64,000 nucleotides of DNA from Paenibacillus sp. FSL K6-1330 (GTDB lineage: Bacteria > Bacillota > Bacilli > Paenibacillales > Paenibacillaceae). Shown piece by piece: positions 57,047-64,000 of the stretch. Location of the stretch: the NCBI RefSeq assembly GCF_037976825.1, contig NZ_CP150269.1:2431501-2495500 (forward strand), given 5' to 3'. Within the stretch, counting starts at the first letter, position 1. The number at the start of each line of letters is the position of its first letter. A model generated the notes under the pieces. It saw nothing but the letters and a program-made list of their open reading frames with translations. It had not been told where the DNA came from and searched no databases. The translations under genes were made by a program, and so were the position numbers.

Positions 57047-59842
57047 ATGGAACAAAAGCAATGGCATCAAATGGATACGGATGAATTGCAGCAAGCGCTG
57101 CATATGCATCCGGAGCAGGGCCTCACGGAAGAGGAAACCGGGGAGAGACGAAAAAAAAGCGGCTATAATGAGCTCTCCGAGGGCGTTAAAATTTCTCCAT
57201 TTGTTCTGTTTCTGAATCAATTTAAGGATTTCATGACGTTGGTGCTCCTTGGAGCCACTCTGGTATCGGGTCTGCTGGGTGAGTATCTGGATGCCGTAAC
57301 GATTGTAGCCATCATCCTGATCAACGGGATTCTTGGTTTCGTTCAGGAATTCAAGGCGGAACGCTCGCTTCGGGCCTTGAAGCAGCTGTCCGCACCAATG
57401 TCTAGGGTCATTCGGGACGGTAAAGTGGTACAGGTTGCGGCCAGAGAACTCGTCCCTGGCGATGTCGTGCTCGTCGAGAGCGGAGACCGCATTCCGGCCG
57501 ATGTTCGCTGGCTTGAGATCAACAGCTGCAGCGTCGAGGAATCGGCCTTGACCGGCGAGTCCCTGCCGGTGAACAAACATGCCGAGCCGATCCGCGATGC
57601 GGATGTTCCCCTAGGTGACCGGAAGAACATCGGGTTCATGGGCACGATGGTGGTCCGCGGTACGGCGAAGGGTGTTGTCATCCGAACCGGAATGGATACG
57701 GAGATGGGCAAAATCGCCGATTTGATCCAGAACACGGAATCCCAGGAGACGCCGCTGCAGCATCGACTGGAGCAGCTGGGCAAAATCCTGATCGCCGTTT
57801 CACTGGGGCTTACGATTCTGGTCGTCGTAGCAGGCATTCTGCATGGACAGCCTGCCGCAGGCATGTTCCTTGCAGGAGTCAGTCTTGCGGTTGCGGCCAT
57901 CCCGGAAGGGCTTCCGGCCATCGTCACGATTGCACTCGCCCTCGGCGTGCAGCGCATGATTAAGCGCAAAGCGATTGTACGCAAGCTGCCATCCGTGGAA
58001 ACGCTGGGCTGTGCATCCGTAATCTGTTCGGACAAAACCGGGACGCTCACGCAGAATAAAATGACCGTAACCCAAGTTTGGCTGGGAGGGCGCTCATTGG
58101 AAGTGACCGGGCATGGTTATGACCCGACGGGTCAGATCCTTCATAGAGGCAAACCGGTCGAGCTGCGGTCCGACCAGGGCCTGCGCAGATTATTGCAAAT
58201 CAGCGGTCTGTGCAACAATGCCGAAATCTATGAGAACGTGCAGGAAGAAACGCGGAACAAGCGGAAGAGCAAGGAAGAGCCGACAGCTGCTTCCTGGGAA
58301 TTAAAAGGGGACCCGACCGAAGGGGCGCTGTTGACGCTATCGTCCAAAATGGGATTGACAAAGGGAAGCCTGAACTCCATCTACCAGAGAGACAAAGAGT
58401 TTCCGTTTGATTCGGAGCGAAAGCTGATGTCCGTCATTGTCAGCCATCAGGGCGGACGCTTGCTCTGCACGAAAGGCGCGCCGGATGTGCTGCTAGATGC
58501 ATGTGCTTATATTATGTGGGACGGAAACGTTGTTCCGCTTACCGCTACGCTCCGTCAGAAGGTGTTTGCCGCCAATGAAGGTATGGCCTCCGATGCGCTA
58601 CGCGTGCTTGGTTTGGCTTATCGGGATTTGCGTTCTTATGACAAGCCGGAAACGGAGAAAGAGGCCGAGAGCCAGCTTATCTTTGTCGGGCTGGCCGGGA
58701 TGATCGATCCGCCGCGCCGTGAAGTGCGCGATGCAATTGCGACATGCCGCCGCGCGGGCATCAAGACCGTCATGATTACGGGCGACCACCGGACGACGGC
58801 GGAAGCGATCGCCGCCCAGCTTGGCATCCTGCCAAGGAACGGCCTGTCGTTATCAGGCCAGGAGTTATCCGGGATGGATGACAAAGAGCTCGATGCGAGG
58901 GTGGATCAGACCTTTGTTTACGCCCGCGTATCCCCTGAGCATAAGCTCCGCATCGTAAAGTCGCTTCAACGTAAGGGGCATGTGGTTGCCATGACGGGGG
59001 ACGGCGTGAACGATGCTCCGGCCATCAAAGCGGCGGATATCGGAATTGCCATGGGAATTACCGGGACAGACGTAACGAAGGAAGCGTCTTCGCTTGTGCT
59101 CAGTGATGATAATTTCTCCACAATTGTTTCAGCGATTGAGGAGGGGCGCAGCATCTATGAAAATATTCGCAAATTTATCCGCTATTTGCTGGCTTCTAAT
59201 GTCGGCGAAATTCTGACGATGTTTTTCGCGATGATGATGGGTCTGCCGCTTCCGCTCGTTCCGATCCAGATTCTGTGGGTCAACCTCGTGACCGACGGAC
59301 TGCCGGCTATGGCGCTTGGGGTGGATCAGCCGGAGAAGGATCTGATGGAGCACAAGCCGCGCGGAGCCAAGGAAAATATTTTTGCCAGACGTCTTGGTTG
59401 GAAAATCATCAGCCGCGGCATATTGATCGGCCTGTGTACACTTGGCGCATTTTGGATTACGCTGCGCATCGCGCCGAATGATCCGGGTCAGTTGGCCAAG
59501 GCACAGTCCGTTGCCTTTGCGACACTCGTCATGGCCCAACTGATCCATGTGTTTGACTGCCGCAGCTCGCGTTCGATTTTCCATCGCAATCCGCTTCAGA
59601 ACAAAGCGCTGGTGCTTGCTGTGCTGTCCTCGGTATTGCTGATGCTTGGCGTCATGTACATCGAGGCGTTTCAGCCGATCTTTAAGACCGTTCCATTGAA
59701 TTTGAAGGAATGGGCACTGACACTCGTGGCCGCCGGCATTCCTACCTTCCTGATGGGAGCGGGAAGCGTGTGGGGAGGCAGACGAAACCGCAACCGGAAC
59801 CGCCGCAGCATGATGACGAAGAGTGCAAATATTTCGGCATAA
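57047..59842 (+). CDS. P-type Ca2+-transporting ATPase (SERCA-like, YloB type)
   Basis: 931 residues, P2A ATPase. Actuator motif TGES ([10 protein letters not shown]), membrane helix 4 AAIPEGLPA (PEGL), phosphorylation loop [16 protein letters not shown], nucleotide domain KGAPD, and hinge [22 protein letters not shown]. Ten membrane helices in total. B. subtilis YloB is a calcium pump with the same neighbours. ATG 57047 with GGGAGGGAAAGG upstream; the frame runs 31 codons further without a binding site. dapF follows 72 bases downstream. Confidence 0.93.
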   Translation: MEQKQWHQMDTDELQQALHMHPEQGLTEEETGERRKKSGYNELSEGVKISPFVLFLNQFKDFMTLVLLGATLVSGLLGEYLDAVTIVAIILINGILGFVQEFKAERSLRALKQLSAPMSRVIRDGKVVQVAARELVPGDVVLVESGDRIPADVRWLEINSCSVEESALTGESLPVNKHAEPIRDADVPLGDRKNIGFMGTMVVRGTAKGVVIRTGMDTEMGKIADLIQNTESQETPLQHRLEQLGKILIAVSLGLTILVVVAGILHGQPAAGMFLAGVSLAVAAIPEGLPAIVTIALALGVQRMIKRKAIVRKLPSVETLGCASVICSDKTGTLTQNKMTVTQVWLGGRSLEVTGHGYDPTGQILHRGKPVELRSDQGLRRLLQISGLCNNAEIYENVQEETRNKRKSKEEPTAASWELKGDPTEGALLTLSSKMGLTKGSLNSIYQRDKEFPFDSERKLMSVIVSHQGGRLLCTKGAPDVLLDACAYIMWDGNVVPLTATLRQKVFAANEGMASDALRVLGLAYRDLRSYDKPETEKEAESQLIFVGLAGMIDPPRREVRDAIATCRRAGIKTVMITGDHRTTAEAIAAQLGILPRNGLSLSGQELSGMDDKELDARVDQTFVYARVSPEHKLRIVKSLQRKGHVVAMTGDGVNDAPAIKAADIGIAMGITGTDVTKEASSLVLSDDNFSTIVSAIEEGRSIYENIRKFIRYLLASNVGEILTMFFAMMMGLPLPLVPIQILWVNLVTDGLPAMALGVDQPEKDLMEHKPRGAKENIFARRLGWKIISRGILIGLCTLGAFWITLRIAPNDPGQLAKAQSVAFATLVMAQLIHVFDCRSSRSIFHRNPLQNKALVLAVLSSVLLMLGVMYIEAFQPIFKTVPLNLKEWALTLVAAGIPTFLMGAGSVWGGRRNRNRNRRSMMTKSANISA

Positions 59843-59914
59843 ATTGAATGGATAGCCCATCACCTCTGCGATATGCTAAGCACGAGCATAGCAATTGCAG
59901 AGGAGATGGGTTTT

Positions 59915-60754
59915 ATGATGGAATTTACGAAAATGCATGGACTTGGCAACGACTTCGTTGTCGTATACGGCGAGCAAGAACTTCCATCCCATGCATCCGA
60001 ATGGGCCGTGAAGCTGTGCAATCGCTTTTTCGGCATCGGTGCAGACGGACTTGTATATATTTTGCCTTCCACAAAGGCTAACTTTATGATGCGCATCATG
60101 AACTCAGATGGTTCCGAAGCGGAACAATGCGGCAACGCCATTCGGTGTGTAGCGAAGTATGTGTATGATCACGGTCATATTGACCGAGAGGAGATTACCA
60201 TTGAAACCATCGGCGCCGGGGTACAGCAAGTACGCCTTACGGTGCAGGATGGTCAAGTGAGCAGCGTGCGGGTCGATATGGGTGAACCGGTCCTGAATGG
60301 ACTGAGCGTGCCTACGACGATCGATCTCCATCCGGTGGTGAATCATCCAATTGAAGTAGACGGCCAGGATTTCCGCTTCACCGCGGTGTCCATGGGCAAT
60401 CCGCACTGCGTCATTTATGTGGACGATGCCATTAACTTCGATCTCGGTGAATGGGGACCTAAGCTTGAGGTACATCCGCTGTTCCCGAGAAAGATTAACG
60501 TGGAGTTTGCGACGGTGAATTCACGGGGCCAAGTGGACATGCGGGTATGGGAGCGTGGTGCAGGACCGACCTTGGCCTGCGGCACCGGCGCCTGCGCAAC
60601 TTTGGTATCTTCGGTACTGAACGGATTGACAGACCATAGCGCAACGATCTCTCTTAAAGGCGGGGACTTGTTTATCGAGTGGGATGAGTCCGACAATCAT
60701 GTGTACATGACAGGGCCAGCCGAGGTCGTGTACGCAGGCACGATTGCCTTGTAG
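59915..60754 (+). CDS. dapF: diaminopimelate epimerase
   Basis: 279 residues; interconverts LL- and meso-diaminopimelate for lysine and peptidoglycan. Two half-sites: MHGLGNDFVVV and NSDGSEAEQCGNAIRC (first catalytic Cys) in the N-terminal half; GNPHCVIYV, INVEFATV and GPTLACGTGACA (second catalytic Cys) in the C-terminal half. ATG 59915 or 59918, with GAGGAG nine bases before the first. It lies between yloB and the methyltransferase gene, an insertion relative to the Bacillus ylo cluster. Strong terminator at 60839. Confidence 0.95.
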   Translation: MMEFTKMHGLGNDFVVVYGEQELPSHASEWAVKLCNRFFGIGADGLVYILPSTKANFMMRIMNSDGSEAEQCGNAIRCVAKYVYDHGHIDREEITIETIGAGVQQVRLTVQDGQVSSVRVDMGEPVLNGLSVPTTIDLHPVVNHPIEVDGQDFRFTAVSMGNPHCVIYVDDAINFDLGEWGPKLEVHPLFPRKINVEFATVNSRGQVDMRVWERGAGPTLACGTGACATLVSSVLNGLTDHSATISLKGGDLFIEWDESDNHVYMTGPAEVVYAGTIAL

Positions 60755-60837
60755 AGCATCCGCCAGCCGTTACAATCCTGCCCGCAAAAGTGAAAAAACA
60801 GTATGATCTAAAGTTTGTCCATTAGGGGTGGACACGT

Positions 60838-60875
60838 TAGGGAGGCCTTCTGAAGGCTTCCCTTTTGTCTCTTTA
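60838..60875 (+). terminator. terminator after dapF
   Basis: GGGAGGCCTTC / GAAGGCTTCCC with a short loop, followed by TTTTG. No S-box (SAM riboswitch) core is visible between here and the next gene. Confidence 0.85.
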
Positions 60876-60936
60876 TCTTTTGAGAGGTTTTATGATACAT
60901 TAGTTGAAAATAAACGTCGGGTGGAGGAGAAACGCG

Positions 60937-62808
60937 ATGAAACCGAATCTTCGGCAGGCATGGGAGAATCAGGTACTGGTCGGTGACGGCGCGATGGGTA
61001 CTTATTTATATCAAAAAGGATTTCCTGTAGGCATATCATATGAAGAACTGAATTTAACCTCTCCGGAGGTCATCGGAAACGTTCATCGCCAGTATGCTGA
61101 GGCTGGTGCCCAGGTCATTGAGACGAACACGTTCTCTGCCAATTATGACAAGCTGTCCAAATACGGTTTGGAGGCGAAGGTAGGAGAGATTAACCGCGCA
61201 GGCGTGAGAATTGCGCGTGAAGCTGCCGGCGATAACGGATATGTAGTGGGTGCGGTAGGCTCCATTCGTGCAGGCAAAAGAAGCAACATTTCCACGAGCG
61301 AGCTCAAGCGTTACTTCGAAGAGCAGCTGTCGGTACTCATATCGGAAGGCGTTGACGGCATTCTGCTCGAAACGTTTTATGACGTGGACGAGATTCAATT
61401 GGCTTTGGCGCAGGCTCGGATGCTTAGCGATCTGCCGGTGATCTGCCAGTTTGCGGTAGAGGATATTGCCCGTACACTGGACGGCTTCACGATGCCGGAT
61501 GCTTACCGCATCCTGAGTCAAGAAGGTGCGGACGTGATCGGCTTTAACTGCCGGACGGGTCCAAACGGTATCATGCGCGCACTTGAAACCCTGAACGGCA
61601 TTATGAATCTTCCGGCTTCGGTCTACCCAAATGCGGGGATCGCTGATTATGTGGATGGGGAATACCTTTATGGTGCGAGTCCTGAGTATTTCGGCAAGAC
61701 GGCTTTGGAGTTTGCGAAACGTGGTGCCCGGATTGTCGGCGGCTGCTGCGGAACGACACCGGAGCATATCGCCGAAATATCATCGGCGTTGTCCGATTAC
61801 GTACCCGCGCCGCTTCCTGCCGTCGATGAGGCTGAAGTCAACCGGATCGTGATTCACGAGACAGCCCAAGAGCAATTTTACGAGCGCATCGGGGAGCCGA
61901 CGATTGTCGATATCGTGAAGGAACGTCATACCGTTATCGTCGAGCTGGACCCTCCAAGGGATCTGGATATCACCAAGTTCATGAAGGGTGCGGAAGCTTT
62001 GAACAAAGCGGGAGCCGATGCGCTGACCCTTGCAGATAACTCGCTGGCCGTAACCCGTATGAGCAACATGGCGCTCGGCCATCTAGTACAAGCACGCACG
62101 GGACTGCGGCCGCTGATCCACATCGCTTGCCGTGACCGAAACCTGATCGGCACGCAGTCGCACATGATGGGCTTTGATGCGCTTGGCATCGACCATGTGC
62201 TTGCGGTGACGGGGGATCCGGCACGCTTCGGGGATTTGCCGGATTCCAGCTCGGTGTACGACATGACCTCATTTGAAATCATCCGCATGATCAAACAGCT
62301 GAACGACGGCATTGCTTTTTCCGGAAAGCCGCTTAAGCAGAAGGCCAAATTCGTTGTCGGCGCAGCGTTCAATCCCAATGTAAGGCATCTGGACAAAGCG
62401 GTTGCCCGCTTGGAGAAGAAGATTGCGTCGGGTGCGGATTATGTGATGACACAGCCTGTGTACGATCCCGAGTTAATGGTTAGGCTGAGGGAAGCGACGG
62501 CACATCTGGATATTCCGATCTTTATCGGCATCATGCCGCTGGCAAGCGGACGGAACGCGGAATACCTGCATAATGAGGTACCGGGCATTCAACTGTCGGA
62601 CGAAGTCCGCAGCCGCATGGCCGGGCTTGAAGGTGAAGCGGGCCGGGCGATGGGTGTCAAGATCGGCAAGGAGCTGCTGGATGTTGCAACAGAGCATTTT
62701 AACGGCATATACTTAATGACGCCGTTTATGTTCTATGAAATGAGCGTACAATTAATGGAGTATGTCTGGGAGAAATCGGGCCGTCGATTGACCCCCTTGT
62801 TTCATTAA
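60937..62808 (+). CDS. bifunctional homocysteine S-methyltransferase / methylene-THF reductase (YitJ-like)
   Basis: 623 residues. N-terminal homocysteine S-methyltransferase domain (about 1-290) with GDGAMGTYLYQKG, IETNTFSANY, GFNCRTGPNG and the zinc-binding GGCCGTTPEH. The C-terminal MTHFR domain (about 320-615) has VIVELDPPRDLDITKFM (Glu), HIACRDRN, LAVTGDPARFGD and TQPVYDPELM. The fusion is the YitJ arrangement of Bacillales, linking methyl transfer and folate reduction in methionine synthesis. ATG 60937 with GGAGGAGAAACG upstream. Unlike Bacillus yitJ, no S-box riboswitch is visible. Confidence 0.93.
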   Translation: MKPNLRQAWENQVLVGDGAMGTYLYQKGFPVGISYEELNLTSPEVIGNVHRQYAEAGAQVIETNTFSANYDKLSKYGLEAKVGEINRAGVRIAREAAGDNGYVVGAVGSIRAGKRSNISTSELKRYFEEQLSVLISEGVDGILLETFYDVDEIQLALAQARMLSDLPVICQFAVEDIARTLDGFTMPDAYRILSQEGADVIGFNCRTGPNGIMRALETLNGIMNLPASVYPNAGIADYVDGEYLYGASPEYFGKTALEFAKRGARIVGGCCGTTPEHIAEISSALSDYVPAPLPAVDEAEVNRIVIHETAQEQFYERIGEPTIVDIVKERHTVIVELDPPRDLDITKFMKGAEALNKAGADALTLADNSLAVTRMSNMALGHLVQARTGLRPLIHIACRDRNLIGTQSHMMGFDALGIDHVLAVTGDPARFGDLPDSSSVYDMTSFEIIRMIKQLNDGIAFSGKPLKQKAKFVVGAAFNPNVRHLDKAVARLEKKIASGADYVMTQPVYDPELMVRLREATAHLDIPIFIGIMPLASGRNAEYLHNEVPGIQLSDEVRSRMAGLEGEAGRAMGVKIGKELLDVATEHFNGIYLMTPFMFYEMSVQLMEYVWEKSGRRLTPLFH

Positions 62809-62846
62809 TAATTATCAATTACAATAGTGTAATGGATGTGATTCCG

Positions 62847-63734
62847 ATGTCATTGAGCATGACCGGATATGGGCAATCCGTTGTCGATTTTCAAGGTTAC
62901 AGTATCTCTTTCGAAGTGAAGTCAGTCAATCATCGGTATTGTGAAATCGTCTTTCGTATGCCCCGTGAGTGGGCTTGCTTCGAGGATTCACTTCGACGGG
63001 CGGTACAGAGCCGAATTGGACGCGGGCGGATTGATGTTTATATTAACAAGGAAAACAACGGCGAGTCCCAGGGTGCTGTGCTGAACCACGCCATGGTTCA
63101 GGCGTATTTACAGGCAGCCGAGGATTTGAAGTCATATGGAATCAAGGGAGATCTGGCGGTGCGGGATATTTTGTCGCTGCCAGATGTTCTTGTTAGTCCG
63201 AGCGGACTTCCCATGGATGAAGCGCAGCAGAAGTTATGGAATGATGCGCTTCTTCAAGGTCTTGAACAAGCGCTGGAGGGTCTGATTCAGATGCGCAGCA
63301 GGGAAGGTTCTTTTCTCGTGAAGGATATCGGGCAGAGGTTAAACCGATTGCAGCTGCTTCACCGAGAGATGACCGAGATTGCTCCTGAAGTTCCGGAAGA
63401 GTACCGGAAGCGTCTGCGGCAGCGCATAGAATCTCTTGATGACGGGTCGCTTGCTGTTGATGAACATATATTCGGAATGGAAGTTGCCCTGTTTGCTGAA
63501 CGTTCTAATGTGGACGAGGAGTTGATTCGACTTCACAGTCATTTGGAACAATGCAGAGAGCTGCTTCATCAGAAAAGCCCTGTAGGCCGTAAACTGGATT
63601 TTCTGATTCAAGAAATGAACAGAGAAGTCAATACGATTGGATCGAAAGCCAATCATCTGACTCTGGTAAACCGTGTTGTCGAAATGAAAGCGGAACTGGA
63701 GAAGATTCGTGAACAAGCCGCTAATGTGGAATGA
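62847..63734 (+). CDS. yloC: YicC/YloC family endoribonuclease-like protein
   Basis: 295 residues from ATG 62847 ([15 protein letters not shown]), with GGATGTG upstream; ATG 62832 would add five residues. YicC N-terminal domain MTGYGQS to about residue 150, then DUF1732 C-terminal domain with [51 protein letters not shown] and [23 protein letters not shown]. coli YicC is an RNase acting on sRNA; Bacillus YloC is thought similar. It precedes remA as in Bacillus. Confidence 0.94.
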   Translation: MSLSMTGYGQSVVDFQGYSISFEVKSVNHRYCEIVFRMPREWACFEDSLRRAVQSRIGRGRIDVYINKENNGESQGAVLNHAMVQAYLQAAEDLKSYGIKGDLAVRDILSLPDVLVSPSGLPMDEAQQKLWNDALLQGLEQALEGLIQMRSREGSFLVKDIGQRLNRLQLLHREMTEIAPEVPEEYRKRLRQRIESLDDGSLAVDEHIFGMEVALFAERSNVDEELIRLHSHLEQCRELLHQKSPVGRKLDFLIQEMNREVNTIGSKANHLTLVNRVVEMKAELEKIREQAANVE

Positions 63735-63787
63735 CCGCAGCTTCATCGGCAAGTAAGAGTCAAATGTATAGGGGGAGCAACCGCACA

Positions 63788-64000
63788 ATGGCAATCAAAC
63801 TTATTAATATTGGCTTCGGAAACATCGTATCGGCCAATCGGATCATCTCAATCGTGAGTCCTGAATCGGCTCCGATCAAGAGGATCATTCAAGAAGCACG
63901 GGACCGTCATATGCTGATTGATGCTACATATGGCCGAAGGACACGAGCTGTTATCATTACGGATAGCGACCACGTGATTTTATCGGCTGTGCAGCCAGAA
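63788..64000 (+). CDS. remA: RemA family biofilm matrix regulator (5' part)
   Basis: The first 71 residues are present and the gene runs off the window. It begins [20 protein letters not shown] and continues [47 protein letters not shown], the DUF370/YlzA pattern. RemA is a DNA-binding activator of matrix and osmoprotection genes in Bacillus, ~87-89 residues. ATG 63788 with AGGGGGAG nine bases upstream. Order yloC-remA matches Bacillus. Confidence 0.95.
   Translation, partial: MAIKLINIGFGNIVSANRIISIVSPESAPIKRIIQEARDRHMLIDATYGRRTRAVIITDSDHVILSAVQPE

Noticed and set aside
60755..60936. Possible S-box (SAM) riboswitch before the YitJ-like gene
   Set aside because: The gap holds only the dapF terminator and a short leader; the S-box core sequences and four-way junction are absent.

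Overview
The window looks like the chromosome of a Paenibacillus-type Firmicute. GC content is moderate, and AGGAGG-like ribosome binding sites sit before nearly every gene, with frequent TTG and GTG starts. Many genes have recognisable Bacillus counterparts (ccpA, ytxJ, ylaN, ftsW, ylbF-ylbG, rqcH-yloB-yloC-remA, acsA/acuA, speA, gndA). These alternate with small proteins I do not recognise. I see no insertion sequence, prophage, CRISPR array or rRNA operon. Most of the window is ordinary core and housekeeping sequence with compact intergenic regions and strong intrinsic terminators.

Layout. 1-2.4 kb: the 3' end of a GH38 alpha-mannosidase, a 53-residue unknown protein and a secreted L,D-transpeptidase whose only sensible start is ATT. 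2.2-6.1 kb: an apparently autoregulated TetR-GNAT-ABC exporter operon. 6.1-8.4 kb: an agr-like peptide signalling cassette (kinase-less membrane protein, AgrB, AgrD) behind a promoter with a LexA-like box, then a stand-alone WYL-like small protein with two LexA-like boxes. 8.4-15.5 kb: tRNA-Val, small proteins, acetyltransferase, MBL-fold hydrolase, arginine decarboxylase, UPF0637. 15.5-24.6 kb: gnd, aroK, rhodanese, a divergent aroA, CoA-binding protein, and a two-gene PTS operon (EIICBA plus enzyme I, no HPr). 24.6-31 kb: DJ-1/PfpI protein, ytxJ, ccpA, mtnN, and the divergent acuA/acsA pair.

31-47.6 kb: PBP1A, a T-box-controlled tyrosyl-tRNA synthetase, rpsD with a long leader, a GAF-GGDEF diguanylate cyclase, a lipoprotein, M29 aminopeptidase, a His-less HPr-like protein, ylaN, Ca2+/H+ antiporter, Asp23 protein, FtsW, YugN-like, NUDIX and M20 amidohydrolase. 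47.7-52.2 kb: an XPB-type helicase translationally coupled to a helicase-associated protein, then ylbF and ylbG. 52.3-55 kb: a candidate structured RNA before an unknown gene, a LysR regulator and a PHP phosphoesterase. 55-64 kb: rqcH, a P-type Ca2+ ATPase, dapF, a homocysteine methyltransferase/MTHFR fusion, yloC and the start of remA.

Themes that connect genes: carbon control (ccpA, PTS, acsA/acuA with a cre-like site), cell-wall synthesis (PBP1A, FtsW, L,D-transpeptidase, DapF), translation and ribosome quality control (tyrS, rpsD, rqcH), and damage-responsive promoters near 6.1 and 8.1 kb. The most unusual items are the agr-like cassette with a serine-based putative autoinducer, the LexA-like promoters, the EPSP synthase altered at both TIPS positions, the nested inverted repeats at 52.4-52.5 kb, and a displaced fragment of rqcH.
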